From Oreohelix idahoensis (Eukaryota; Mollusca; Gastropoda; Stylommatophora; Oreohelicidae), in contig JAMPIV010004265.1 in NCBI GenBank assembly GCA_024509875.1, forward strand, positions 186,001-250,000: a DNA stretch of 64,000 nt, written 5' to 3'. Under the pieces are notes generated by a model that was not told the origin of the DNA, did not search any database, and worked only from the letters and a program-made list of their open reading frames with translations. Of the stretch, positions 21,773 to 34,477 are shown in pieces (the first letter of the stretch is position 1; each line of letters begins with the position of its first letter). The position numbers and the translations under genes were made by a program.

Positions 21773-23400
21773 ATGTCTACACTACAGTACTTTATTGAGC
21801 AAGGGAAATCCCTTGGTAAGGCTAGTGAGAAGTTGGAGGAATTCACGACTACTGAATATGCCAAGGCACTGAAGTCGGAAGAAAAGAGACAGAAGATGGA
21901 AAATGAGCAAAAGAAAATAGAAGCTGAGAATTTAAGATTGCAGATGCAGGCAGATGAAAGGAAATTCCAGATGGAAATGGAAAAACAAAAAAGAGAAGCC
22001 GAGCAGAAAAGGACAGAAGCTGAGGAGAGAAAAATCCAGCTACAAATGGAGGCTGAAAATAAAATATTAGAAATGGAGGCTGAAAATAAAAGATTAGAAT
22101 AAGAGGCTGAAAATAAAAGATTAGACAGAGAAGCTGAGGAGAGGAAAGCGAAAATGGAACATGAAGAAAAACTCTTAGCTTTAGAGTTAGAAAAATTGAA
22201 GTTGATGAATATGGGTAATGCTGGTGATCCAAATGGTCAGTCAACTTCTAATAAGACAAATGTTATTACTTATAAGGTCAAGCTACCTGCTTTCAATTCT
22301 TCCAGTGACGATATAACGTTCTATCTGGACAGATTTGAACGGTCATGTCAAACTCATAAAGTAGATAAGTCACAATATGTTAATCAGTTGTCGGAGATAC
22401 TTAAAGGTGAAGCTCTGAATATGTTAAGCATGGTAGATGAGCCTGACAAGAATAATTATGATGTTGTCAGAGCAACCTTATTAAAGAAATATCAACTTAC
22501 CGAAGACGGTTATCGTCTTCGCTTCAAGACTATGTTACCAGAAACTGGGGTAGAATTCTCAGAATTCATCTCAAAAATACGTCTTACGTTCACACGATGG
22601 ATTGAGCTGTCTAAAACAGAACATACATATGGACTTATTACTTCGAGACAAAGTTATGTCATCTGTCAATGAGTCTTTTCTTGCCTTTCTACATAATCGT
22701 AAACCTAAGAACATAAAAGATATGGAAGAATATTGTTGTCAGTATGTCACTGCGCACCCTCATGTAACTGTTAGCAACTCTAAAGTTAAGGAAGGTTCGC
22801 CAGTTGCTTCTGCAACACCGTATGGCTCTAACTTTCTTCGTAAATTTCAAGGTGTTCAACACAACTTTAATAGGAAGAGTAATCATAATTATGCTCAAAA
22901 TCAAGGTAACCGATCACATAATGGTTCTTCTTCGAAGAACTGGAGGGGAGCTGACAGTCCTCGTAATTTTGGGTCCAGCAATTTTGGAAACTTTCGCAGT
23001 ATCAGTCACAATAGAAACTATCCAAGCTATTCTTCACGGAGAAAACAAATACAAACTGATAAATATTCTCATCAATTGGAAAAGGACAATAGTGACTATG
23101 GAAACTGGGATTCAAACCAGAACAATTGTTACAGTATAGCAAATAATGACAATTTTAGAGGAAATAATAATCGCGGTGGATCTCAACACAACAAATATAG
23201 ATCATATCACCAGGCAAACTCTGTACAGCAAGAGTCTCAGGGAGCCTGTAATCAAGAGAACAATAATAAAAACTCTAATGCTATCACTTGTTCTGCTTTC
23301 GATTTTGGGAGAGCATCTCAATGCCCCCAATGCACTACATTGTTCGAACCGACAACTGTAACTACCTTGAGTTGTGGTCACCCTCTTCCCGCTCTTCCTG
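21773..23400 (+). pseudogene. gag: gag of the complete Gmr1-like element (broken)
   Basis: The frame starts with about 150 residues of charged Glu/Lys coiled coil made of repeats such as EAENKRLE. A TAA at 22100-22102, inside one of those repeats, interrupts it without a frame change. Then comes a capsid region with SCAN-like features: LKGEALNML, YDVVRATLLKKYQL and WIELS. A frameshift near 22630 moves the reading to another plus frame. That frame continues through an Asn/Ser/Arg-rich basic tract to a Cys-rich end near 23340. As in the left-edge copy, no CCHC knuckle is seen. The similarity to SCAN is expected, because the vertebrate SCAN domain is held to derive from a Gmr1-like Gag. Confidence 0.88.
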
Positions 23401-25343
23401 CTGCAGTTGCGCATGACAGGAGAGGATCTCTTATCTCACATAAAGGTCTAGTGAATAATAATCCAGTCTCAGTCCTTTTTAATTCTGGATGCACTACTAT
23501 GGGAGTTAAGCAATCTCTCATAGATCCTTCATGTGCCACGGGAAAAGTGGTCAAATGAGTGACATTTGGTGGCACTCTGGAAAAGTATCCAACTGCTATC
23601 ATTCACATTGCTACTCCCTTCTTTACGGGAGATGTCCACGCGTGTCTTCTACTGAATCCTATTGCGGATCTTATCATCGGTCGTATTCACGGAGTTAAGG
23701 AATGCACCCCGCAGCAGATTGCTGCTTGGGAAGAACAAAATATCCAAGCTGCCAATGCAGTTGTCACAAGAGCACAAGCTCTTAATATGCCTCAAACTTC
23801 ATCGACTGAAAGTAATGAAGTGCATAGCCAAGATGGTCACTTGGTGATTTCGCGTGACTCTTTTATAAAACTGAAAGAAGATGATCCTTCTTTAAAAAAT
23901 TTCTTCCTTCTTGCTAAAAAGGATGATCTAAATCAGAACACAAATCGCAAATCTTGGATTACAATGAAGAATGGCGTACTAGTGCGCATGGTACAAGACT
24001 CGACTACGTCTATGCATTCACAAATTCTCGTGCCCAAGAGTATGAGAGTCCAAATTCTGCAACATGCTCATGACTCTCAGTGTGCTGGACATATGGGTTT
24101 TCCCCGTACTAAGTCGAGAGTTCTTGCGTCTTTCTTTTGGCCATTTGTGGATAAGGACATACGCATTTATTGCTGATCTTGCAAAATATGTCAAGAGGTC
24201 AAATCGAGAGGTCCACGACATGCAGCACCTATCCAGGCTGCGGACATTCCTATTCGGCCGTTTCAGAAAATGGCAATAGATATTATTGGCCCTTTTAGGA
24301 TCAAGTCGGCCAGAGGACATCAATTTATCTTAACATGCGTTGACATGTGCACACGTTGGCCAAAGACTATTCCTCTGAAGAGCATTACTACTGCCGATAT
24401 CGCAGACGCTTTTTGGCTGATATTTTCTCGTTTGGGATTTCCCAGAGAAATATTGTCAGACCATGGCACCCCACTAATATCAGACACTATGTCGCAGCTA
24501 ATGTCTACTCTGCATATTAAAAGGTCTCTGAGTAGTATTTATCACCCAATGTCTAATGGGTTAGTTGAACGTTTGAATAGAACACTCAAGAATCTATTTG
24601 GGAAGATAACTGAGGATCATCCTCAGGATTGGGACAGGGTTTTACCCGCGGCTCTCTTTGCATATAGAGAAGTCCCCAACGAACATACAGGGTTTTCTCC
24701 TTTTGAACTTGTCTTTGGCGCGCGACCGCGCGGTCCCATGTCCTTGCTTCACGATCATATAACTGCTGATAATATTAACGATGACACACAATCTTCATAT
24801 GAGTATGTCATTGCTCTCAGGCAGAAGATTATCGAAGCATGCAAACTAGCAACTTCCTCTTCCGAATTTGCAAAAGAAAAGGCAAGGCAATTTGCAAATA
24901 AGAATAGATTCCTACGACAACTTTGTCCTGGCGACAAAGCACTTGTTTTGCTCCCTTGTAGGGAGAACAGACTTCTTATTGCATGGAAAGGTCCGTATAC
25001 AATAGTCTCAAGAATTTCCTATGTCGACTATGTTGTCGATATTGACGGAAAGCATAAAACCTTTCATATAAACATGCTCACGGAATTTCATGAACAACCA
25101 GACTATTTGCATCCTATTTTCCAGCGGACGGACGATTCGCCAGTCCCACATGGTCATTACTCATCCCTGTTGGTTATACAGGATGAGGAAACTATTTTCT
25201 CAGATGTTAATCTTCCTCTTCCAGTGATTCCACTTCATTCCACGGAATCATGGAAAAACGTTACTGTTTCTCCTAATTTATCTACTGAGGCAAGTCTCTT
25301 CTATGTTACAAACATTTCAGGATGTCCTTACCGACATTCCTGA
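23401..25343 (+). pseudogene. Protease and integrase of the complete element (broken)
   Basis: The protease active-site triad lies near 23480 but reads Asn-Ser-Gly in place of Asp-Thr/Ser-Gly. In-frame TGA codons lie at 23556 and 24174. The integrase zinc module (two His near 24065 and 24085, and the CxxC pair at 24180-24192) is cut by the second TGA. The catalytic core after 24270 keeps Asp, Asp and Glu with 35 residues between the last two. A C-terminal module with WKGPY follows near 24985. The frame ends at 25343 after a shift near 25300 into the RT frame. Integrase lies before RT here. Confidence 0.92.
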
Positions 25344-26653
25344 ACACACACATGTCATTGAACATGACATAATACTTACTTACCATAATCCTATCAGAGT
25401 CAGACCTTACCCTATCCCTATTCATTTTCAAACACAGGTCGAGAAAGAATTGGATGAAATGATACAATTGAAAATAATTGAACCATCAACTTCAGCATAC
25501 TCTTCGTCCATGGTTATTGTTCGAAAGAAAGACAATAACATACGCCTTTGCGTCGATTATCGCAAATTAAACCAAGTTACGAAGTTCGATGCTGAACCTA
25601 TGCCTCTATTAGAAGATCTACTTAATAGACTTTCTAATTCTCGATTCTTTACCAAACTCGACTTGTCGAAAGGTTATTGGCAAGTTCCTCTAACTGAACG
25701 CGCCAAACCTCTCACTGCTTTCTCAACACCTAGGGGTTTGTTTCAATGGAATTTCATGCCTTTCGGCCTTATGAACGCCCCAGCTACTTTCGTACGCATG
25801 ATGCGTCGAATTCTCTCATATCGTTCAGATGTCATTGCATACTTGGACGATATCTGTCTTTTCAGTGATTCTTGGGAAGATCACTATTTGGGTTTATATG
25901 AATTACTGTCTACTCTACGCGAGCATAATTTGACTGCAAAACCCTCTAAAGCCTATGTTGGGTTTAGTGAAATTTCTTTCCTGGGTCACCGTGTTGGTCA
26001 TGGTCTCTTGAAGACAGAGGACCACAACACTTCTAAGATACTAAACATTTCTATTCCTAAGACGAAAAAGCAAGTACGTAGTCTCTTAGGTTTAATACAA
26101 TTCTACAGAATATTCATTCCGGATCTTCTTCTATTATGGCACCTCTTTCAACCCTATTGAAGAAAAGGTCTCCTAATATGGTGCGCTGGTCCCAAGAATG
26201 CCAGGCTTCATTGGATCAGATTAAAAATTTATTCTCATCTCCCCTATCTTAAGGCTACCTACTACTGATAAGACTTTTGTTCTTCGTAGTGACGCCTCAT
26301 CCACTGGGATCGGGGCGGCACTAATGCAGGAGTATTCAGAAACTCTGCATCCTGTAATGTATATCTCTAGGAAACTGAATGCGGCAGAAAGGAATTACTC
26401 GGCTCTAGACCGTGAATTGTTGGCTATCTTTTGGTCAATTCTTACGCTACAAAGATTTCTTCTTGGCGCCCATTTCATTGTGGAAACCGACCAAAAAGCT
26501 CTTACAGCTATTCAGAGTAAGAACTTGAAGAGCTCGAGATCCTCTCGATATGCCATTGCTCTTCAACCTTTTCATTTCCCGGTACGAGCTATCCGTGGTT
26601 CAGAAAATGTGATGGCAGACATACTGTCTAGATGCCCACATTACTCCACTTAA
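25303..26653 (+). pseudogene. Reverse transcriptase and RNase H of the complete element (broken)
   Basis: RT covers 25303-26160. It includes the PYPIP entry, the LCVDYRKLN and KLDLSKGYWQ strands, the FGLMNAPATF helix, the YLDD catalytic box near 25835 and the FLGH strand near 25980. All are Ty3/Gypsy type. A one-base frameshift near 26120 and another near 26250 separate it from RNase H. That domain keeps the acidic residues in RSDAS, DRELLAIFW, ETDQKAL and ADILSR. The ORF ends at 26653 with nothing after it except 880 bases of non-coding sequence before the 3' LTR. RT and RNase H are therefore the last domains of pol. Confidence 0.93.
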
Positions 26654-27520
26654 CTCTTGTGTCCTAGATTTCCTGATACACATCTAGACTTATGACAGTT
26701 CTTTACTATAACAATATATATTAGCACATTTGTTTTCACCTTAGAATTGTAAATTAAGTGATTTCTTTCTCTGTTACCATCTCTGGTATAACGGAGGAAG
26801 GTTTAGTTATCACAATATAAGGGCCGAAGTTCGCACGGCCACAGTTAATAGTTAAGAATGTATGTTTGATTACTGTATATTAGAAAATCTAACGGTTATC
26901 AAATAGGATTGTGTTATTTGTATTTTCTCAGCAAATCATTGATGTTCTGGGAGAATCTTTACATTGTGCCAACCATGACGTATTAAGTTGACCATACTTA
27001 CCCTTCGGGCGACACTATAGATGCGCCCACTTAGAATATGATCTTGGACTTCATTGATCATCTACATAGTTAATATAGTATATAACATTGTATTAAAGCA
27101 GATATTACATTTTAAAATGATGTAACCTTTTGTTTTTAATGTGATTGTATCACTATACTGCGGTACATTAAGATAATGACACCACTGGTTTTTTTGATGA
27201 TTTTTGTCATTGCTAAACATGGAAATAAGGTACTTGAAGTGATATATAAAATTATCTTTTGCTTGCATTATAACATTGCCAGCACTGTAGTGAACGTTGG
27301 TGGCACCTCCCTGGATATGTATATACTTAGAGAAATGCTTTCTCTAATGTTCTGAGATATATTCTAGCCTGATGCTCCACGCGTCGAGTTAGCCTCACAT
27401 TAGGCGTTATATTTATTTGTGATACTTTTCGTCTGCGCATCATTCGTGCATTAGGAGCCTGTTGTATCTTGCTCTTGGATGTATTTCAAAAAAAAAAAGA
27501 AACAGTTTCATTTTTTTCCC

Positions 27521-27536
27521 GGGAGGTGCGGTGAAC
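27521..27536 (+). promoter_or_regulatory. Polypurine-like tract before the 3' LTR
   Basis: GGGAGGTGCGGTGAAC directly abuts the 3' LTR and is mostly purine, as expected of the plus-strand primer. An A-rich run lies at 27488-27502. The 3' untranslated region from 26654 holds no gene. Confidence 0.55.
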
Positions 27537-28791
27537 GGTTGCGGACAGTTTCGCTGAGTTTATGACCTGTTAAATGTACCTGTTTAGTTTGCAGACATTA
27601 TTTGCTAGATTCTTGATCAAAGGGGAGTCACTCATTTTTTACTTGGGTTGAAGTCAACAGTGGTTGTTATCCCACTTGTCTTTTAACCTAGTGGTCTAAT
27701 TTTAGAACCGATGTCTTGTTACCTGACCATATATGGCTTGAATGGTCAGCTTTTCCTAGAATGTTTTCAGATCGCCCACCTGAGTCTAGCTCAGGGGTCA
27801 TGCGTCTTCTCACGACGCATGCGCGAGTTTATTGGCTTGTTAAGAAAGACATTTTGTTAGGGAGTCGAGCTGTGGTTTTCAAACGGTCAAGACGTGTTGG
27901 CGTCTTTGATCTGGCTTTATGCCTGGGGAAGGAAAGTCCTCTGTGTGTGACCAAGATGTCTAAAGATTGTTTCCCATATTATTCTAAACGCCTAGGAGGC
28001 GAGTGAGTTTTTGGCGTTTATTCTGAAGAGATGTCAAGGTAAATTATCCTTCTAATCATTTTCTCTATTGCCAGAATCGTGAATAACATTTGTTACCAGC
28101 TTAGTGACTTTTCCCTGGGCGGGAAAGAGTCCATTGAGAATACTAGAGTTTGAGCTCACGAATTATGCTGACATACCTTGTTTTGTCCAAGGAATCATAG
28201 AGGACACTGTATTTAGGGGCCCGCCATATTTCGCGGCCTGCTGTATACTAGAAAATGTATCTGACTTGCTGGTGTCAGAGTAGAGCGGAACTAAGCTCAT
28301 ATATTTGAAGACCCGCTGCCAATGCGGGGTATTTTGCTGTAGCTGAAGAGAGATAGTTTGAGGTCAGCATCATTTATGCACAGCTTACTGATGAACTGTT
28401 GATGCAAACTGTACTGAACTGTTGTTATGCTTACGATGTCCTGAGTGTTGTCAAATGACTGTATTTATATTGATGTCGGCGTCCCTTGTAATCGTACTGC
28501 ATTAAAGTGTTGAAAACGTCAGAGGTGTTACCAAGCTCCATGACTTTCTACGTTGTGGTGCAAGAGTGTATTGTCCAGTAGATGACTGTCTTCCACGAAC
28601 CTTCACACACCCATTCGCACTCTTTGATGTCTACTCACGCACCATTACTGTAACACTTCAACACTAGGAAGTCAAGATTGAATGTCAACATTATGACGGC
28701 CAACCAGGGCCTACAACATTTAGTATGAACCTACTGTTACCACGAATACAGGACGTTACATCTATGGTGGCCAACGAAACGACCATTAACA
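27537..28791 (+). repeat. 3' LTR
   Basis: Same sequence as 16566-17821. The first base is G in place of T. A 3-bp insertion lies near 27807 and a 4-bp deletion near 28347. The ATTAAA signal is at 28501. The last bases TTAACA are followed directly by the GTTTC duplication. Confidence 0.95.
27716..28006 (+). CDS. ORF inside the 3' LTR, about 96 codons, unknown product
   Basis: Counterpart of 16745-17032, with one extra codon and a handful of substitutions clustered around residues 29-40. The remainder is nearly identical. Since the two LTRs were identical at insertion, the differences arose afterwards. Their failure to break the frame is weak evidence only. Confidence 0.35.
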   Translation: MLPDHIWLEWSAFPRMFSDRPPESSSGVMRLLTTHARVYWLVKKDILLGSRAVVFKRSRRVGVFDLALCLGKESPLCVTKMSKDCFPYYSKRLGGE

Positions 28792-28796
28792 GTTTC

Positions 28797-30088
28797 CCAT
28801 TTAAAAAAAAATGATTCAACAATATCAGGATTGCGATTTTGTTTATTTCGTTTACTTCTAGTGTCTTCATTATCACACACAGCAAGAACATCAGATGACA
28901 TTCTACTTAGAACCTGTGGAGTTGGTGACATACTAGCACTAAGGATCAAATACAGAAATGATCTTGCAGAAGATTTTAAACATCAAGCTCAGCTAATATA
29001 CCTGTCGTGAAAAATTCTAATCCACATATATAAATTCGAAAATAAATGTAAAGCCTAACGAAGTAATTCAATAGAAGGAAAGAAGAATGGTAAAAGAACA
29101 GTGCGGTCACAATAGCGTACGCCTGTGTTGTAGAACGCCATAAAGGCTGAACAAGAAAACCCCTTTTTCTGCTCCGTCTACATAAACTACACGCGTGTCT
29201 AAAAATAAAACTGGTACTGTATTTCTTAGAAAACCTTGAGATACGCAAACTGCTTAATGACCTAGATACCATACTAGCATTAATGTCATTATATACACTG
29301 CGTTAACCTAAAAGACAGACGGGCTTAGAAGAGAGAGAGAGATGCACGGAGGAACGCAAGCAATACTACCACGTCGTCTCGCGATTAAAAAGTGAACGCC
29401 AATCACACGCGAAAGGCATGAAGACCTGCTTTTTTTCAAATAAACAGTAATAAAAAAACACTACCGATACGAGGTTAGGTTTTGAAAACAGGTTTAAAAT
29501 CTTATTGGGAAACCTGACATTCTACTGATTTATGTCTAAGCTCCTGACATTAGCCTGACAGTACAGAAGACATCATATGATGTAGAAGTGAACGGGTGGT
29601 AAAAACCAACTACACGACTATCCTATAATAATACATATTTTGAACGAAGCCATTTAGCCCCATTAAACTTATATATTTGGGTGCCTTAGGCCTTGCTGAC
29701 AAAGAATATGTTATGTGTTATGCTAATAGGCTAGTAATTAACAAATTATAGCCAAAATACTATAGTGGGGTTGTCTGACAGCAGAAGATCATATTTGATC
29801 AATAATGGTATGTTTGGAAAACACTGCTTTAGGGGAAATGAGGCCAACAAATTAGATACTTTTTGATTGGCCGTAGTAATATGCAAGGCAAAACCTTATT
29901 GGTCGAACTGCAAATACTATTATGGTGGTTAATGGCAACGTGTAAGATGGGTAACATTTTTTTCAAAGGCTCTTGTAAACATGGTCTCATTGGTTAGAAC
30001 GTTCGATATAGGCAAATAGAAGCGTCAGTTCAGGGCCAGTTTTGAAAATACATTTTGTGAGAAGCAAGTGCGTTGAGACCACGCTAAT
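28797..30088. other. Gene-free stretch
   Basis: No convincing gene. The minus-strand ORFs at 28691-28949 and 28976-29272 overlap in different frames and show no motif. Confidence 0.45.
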
Positions 30089-30096
30089 ATTTTTCT

Positions 30097-30462
30097 TTTT
30101 TTTTTTTTTTTTTTTTTTGCGTTCGCCCGCTAATACTCGAGGCGAAATCTCAGGTTATTATTTTATGTCTAACCTGACATTGATTTTACGTGAGTATCCC
30201 TTTATTTCTTGTATAGAGACAGGTGTCCCTCGCCATTCAGGCAAATACTCGCCGATTTCGGAGGTACCCATTGCAGCTGGGTCGGCTCAGGAGCCGCCAG
30301 TCCCTGGTCGACGACACTCCTTCAAATGTCTTCGCCAGGTCTCGAGTTAATCCAGTCCAAATCCCGGTCGACGAAAAATCCTCAAATGCCGTCGCCCGGG
30401 TTTGATCCTGTATCACCCGGTCGCCAGAGCGGTGTTGTAACCACTACGCTAGCGCGGCTCCC
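30097..30462 (-). mobile_element. tRNA-derived SINE, family 1, copy 1
   Basis: On the minus strand the head is tRNA-like, with A box TAGCGTAGTGG and B box region GGATCAAACCC. A body of about 270 bp ends in 'gaggcgaaatctcaggtta'-type reverse text, followed by a poly-A tail (30097-30118 as T on the plus strand). ATTTTTCT flanks it at 30089-30096 and 30463-30470. The body is closely similar to 55075-55432. Confidence 0.9.
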
Positions 30463-30573
30463 ATTTTTCTAATAAAAGCCTGAGATAAGGCAGATCGAAA
30501 TTGTGCCAGATTCATCGCCAGTCAACGTTACTTGTGTATATTTCCATGAATTGTGGTAAGCTAGACATATTTC

Positions 30574-30576
<3 letters not shown>

Positions 30577-30622
<46 letters not shown>
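30577..30622. repeat. (TA)n microsatellite
   Basis: About 23 TA units. Confidence 0.97.
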
Positions 30623-30626
<4 letters not shown>

Positions 30627-30639
30627 GAAAATTGAATAT

Positions 30640-31984
30640 GAAATGATAAATTGTGTCTGTATGTGTGTGGTTCAGTAGCAACCAGTAGGCAAAGCCTAGA
30701 TATTGCTCCACCATGTAAAAGCTTGTCAGAGAGGAGTATAACTGCATAGGCATATATGGGATTGCCAATTAGTAACATGACACCTATCTTATTGTATAGA
30801 AGGAATTAACGCTGGAATTGCAGAGGCGTTGTAACCATTAAGGAGAGGAATACTTGTGTATATTGTCACATGAGAAGCTAGCAGTTGGCCTACAGCGCTG
30901 AACTCTGTGTTTGTAATGTCCTGTATTTCAGTGTGGAAATAGATTATATATATTAGTTCTGAAGAAGGAGGTACAACCTTATTATTTCAGGGACCGTGGT
31001 ACTGAAATATTAGAGCAGCACCTGGTCTGAGTTTTGCTGGATCCAGAGGGCTAGCAGCAGACTCCTTGTCCAAGATATCGACCAGTGGTGTATTTCAAGA
31101 TAACTGAGAAGCAAGCGAGCAGAGGAGACAGTTTTTCTGCCGCCTACATTTGAGCTAAGAATTCGTCAGCCAGAGCAGCTCATCCTTATATAACCCCCTC
31201 TAAAATTGATTATAATACTACATTAAGAGGGACAGTTATTGTTTACAATTAAAAGGAAACTGTGAACCCATCAATATTATTTCCACCAGTAACAAACACA
31301 TGAAGTCGTGATGACAAACAACAACCTAGATTCAAAAGCCAGTATTACCTCATAAGACTACATCACAACCCTACACACATATTGTAATCATATTATATGT
31401 CAGGACAAAGATCCTTTGTATAAATTTTGTACATACACATTGTGGTTACATTTGATTGTGATTCCTGATTCACTCTGTAGTTGGATCAGGATATCTATTA
31501 TTGAAAGAAATTAATACATAAGTTAAAAGTTAACACTTGACTTACTTAAGCTAGTCTTCTAGAGTGTTATATGTATGTGCGTTTCATAGTGTTGTAAAGT
31601 GTTGTGGATTTTAATTAAAGTGTTTATCTGTCTGTTGGTTGTTGTGAACTTACACTTCATCACTATCATAACCCTAGACATTCAACGTAGTCATCACACT
31701 AGTCCAGAATAAGTCTGATTGAGGTCTAAATGTGGTAGCAAAGTAAGGTCATCTGTAACACACCACAATTATTAGATACAGATACCTTCACAGCTGATCT
31801 CAGTCAGCACACTAAGTCCCCTATAAATATTTATATAATCTCAACATACCACAATACCCTGAAATGAAAATTGTTTACCGTGATGAAATTTACAATACAG
31901 CTTTAATTCCTAAGAAGATAGGGTTATTTCTATGGAATGGGAGGAACTGCATTCTCTTGTTCTCACTCAAAGTAACCGAACTGA
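30640..31984. other. Gene-free stretch, possibly holding a solo LTR
   Basis: No gene was recognised. 'aattaaagtgtttatctgtctg' near 31613 resembles the poly-A region of an LTR, and the surrounding 30900-31800 has LTR-like composition. I found no duplicated flank, so this is only a possibility. Confidence 0.35.
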
Positions 31985-32525
31985 AGGATGTCGAGTGGAG
32001 GAAACGATTGGAGTAGATGTGCTAGAGGTGAAAGGCATTGTGGACGACATGACTGGAGTAGATGTGTTACAGGTGAGAGGTGTGGTGAAGGACATGATTG
32101 AATCAGATGTGCTGGAGGTGAAAGGTAAAGTGGAGGAAATTATTAGAAACGGTGTGCTCGGAGTGAGAGGATAAGGGAGGACATGATTGGGGTAGATGTC
32201 CTGGGAGTCAGAGGTATAGTGAATGACATGATTGAAGTAGATATGCCGGAGTTGGGGGTACAATGGAGGACATGACTGGAGTAGGTGTGCTGGTGGTAAG
32301 AGGGACAATGGAGGCTATGATTGGAGTGGGCATGCTAAGAGTGCAAAGTATCGTGGAGGACACGATTGGAAAGGATGTGCTAGAGGTGAGAGGTATAATT
32401 TAGGACATGATTGGAAATAAGTGCTGGAGGTGAGAGGTATGGTGGAGGAAATGATTGAATGAGATGTGGTCGTGAGAGGTACAATGGAGAACACGCCGAA
32501 GATAAGCTGGAGGTGAGATGTATAG
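31985..32525 (+). repeat. 45-bp minisatellite, about 12 units, partly open in frame
   Basis: The unit is close to 'ggaggacatgattggagtaga' plus 'tgtgctggaggtgagaggta'. It repeats about every 45 bases from 31985 to 32525. Because 45 is a multiple of three, the plus frame 31932-32174 gives a 15-residue repeat of the type VDVLEVxGxVxDM. A TAA at 32172 and later indels end the frame. It may be a decayed repeat-protein exon or simply a minisatellite. Confidence 0.85.
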
Positions 32526-34477
32526 CTGTCATTGGGTTAATCCGAGAATTAACAGTGGAGGGTTGGTCCTCGTTGCTCAGATAATAATGGTAGCTCAGAA
32601 GTACCGCAACTAAGTGATATATTAAACATTCAGTTACTTATTTTATTTGGGCAACGCCGGATATATCTGCTAGTATTACTATACAGTTGAAAGTAGGATG
32701 TGTCTATCATGCATTTTTTTTCTTTAATTTTGTTTACTAAAGAGAAATCATTATATTGAAATGTTTTCTTTCTGTTTTCTCTGTATGACTTACAATCAAG
32801 AATTAAGGAAGACAGGATCATTGTTCATATGCTACAGTCATTCACTAAATCTTTGCAATAGCAGCGCGGCAGAATATTAGGAGAGAGCTAAAAATCGTTT
32901 GATTTTGTAAAGAAGTTACGCGCACTTTTTTCTTAGTTTCAAACAATTGATGCATTTCATGACTTTGAAAGAGAACTTTGATGAAATAAGAAATTGCTTT
33001 TCTTAAGATGAGAGCATGTAGCACGAGATGAGGTAAAATCTAAGGGATATTGAGAAGTTAACACTTTAATGGAATTAAAATAGCTTCACGAGGTTACTTT
33101 CTCAGCCACCCTTCCTCGGAGTAGAAATAGATTGACAAAAGTAATTGGCTCAAGAACGAATTCCTCAAATTTAAGTGATAGTTATGTATGAGAGCCGTAA
33201 CGTACAAGGTATTACACAATGTACTCGTATTAACTCTAATTCGTATCTTATAATTACAAACATAAAATAAAAACTTTATTCATGTAAAATTAACCATGGG
33301 GGAAAAAAAATCAACATTGCTATGAAAAGAAGTTAGCAACTTAATGCAAAGAAAGTCCAGTTAAAATCAAAACGTTAAGTCTTTAAACAAAAGTATCTTA
33401 AAATCTTTAGAATGACAATTTTGATATAGCCAGTTAGCTTCTTGATAACGTTTAGTGAATAGTAGGTGCAGTTCGACTGCACGTAGCTGCTGATTGGGTC
33501 AGAATGATGCTAGTTGGTAGCAGGCGTAGTATTTAATTTTGCATCCTTGGAGACTGCTAACTGATGAACAGTGATTGTAACTTTCCCCAGTTTGGCACCA
33601 GGCCAGGGTGCTTCTCCGGAGAGTGTTATTGAACCTAACCTTACTTCGGACGTACCGTCGAATGAGGATGTGAACACTTCATTCTACTTCTTCTTTCATC
33701 CATAACCGCCAACCGCCAAAAAAAAAAAAAAAAAAAAAAAACGAAAAGAAGAACACTTCATTATGCGAGGTATATTTTCCCACACAGAAATGGACTGCAG
33801 TCCGCTAGGAACTGTCCACTAGATACCCACGTTTGGAACTTCACTTTCCCAGGATTTAGAATGTTTCTGACCTCGCTCTAGTTCAACAGTGCAACTACAA
33901 TCTGGACTTTCTTTCTTTAGAAATAAAACCATACCACTGTAATGAAAATCTGCTCGTTTCTTTAATTCTAGACATCTTCTAAACATAATGTAAAACCACT
34001 GATTCTACTCTGGCTGAAGGTCGAAGAGGAAAGTGGAGTGTTGGTGAAAGTCTTAGTCATTTATGCCTCCCGTGGTTAAGGCTTATGCTTCTCCCTTTGA
34101 GAGACGAAATTCAAGAGAGTAACTCTTCTCTGAATTCTGGGAGTGGATCCATAAAAAATTACACTACTCTTGATGCAGACTTGTTACAATGTCTCTCAGA
34201 CATCTGGACGTTGTTACAAGTATATTTTCTCTGCTCGTATCATGCTACAATGTTGGCGTGTAGCGAGCTGACCATTAAATATATTTGGCACGTCACTCTG
34301 AAGTTGTAAAAACCCAGCTTCCCCATGACTGAAGTCATCAAGCCTAGGTCAAAAGTGGTAATATGGGACCATTTCTCGAGGGGAAAGTGGTGACAATAGC
34401 TTGTACCAAATTGTCTGAAATTGCTTCGTGATAATTTGCTTCTAGCACAACTCAAAGACTAAATATGCTTTTAATCT
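32526..34477. other. Gene-free AT-rich stretch
   Basis: No gene recognised. At 33695-33743 a 'cataaccgccaaccgcc' run followed by a long poly-A resembles a very short relic of the family A 3' end. Confidence 0.45.

Noticed and set aside
30900..31800. Solo LTR
   Set aside because: Composition and an ATTAAA-like signal are suggestive, but no TG...CA boundaries with a matching duplication could be found.
31985..32525. CRISPR-like array
   Set aside because: Units are diverged and contiguous, without distinct spacers, and the DNA is animal. It is a minisatellite.
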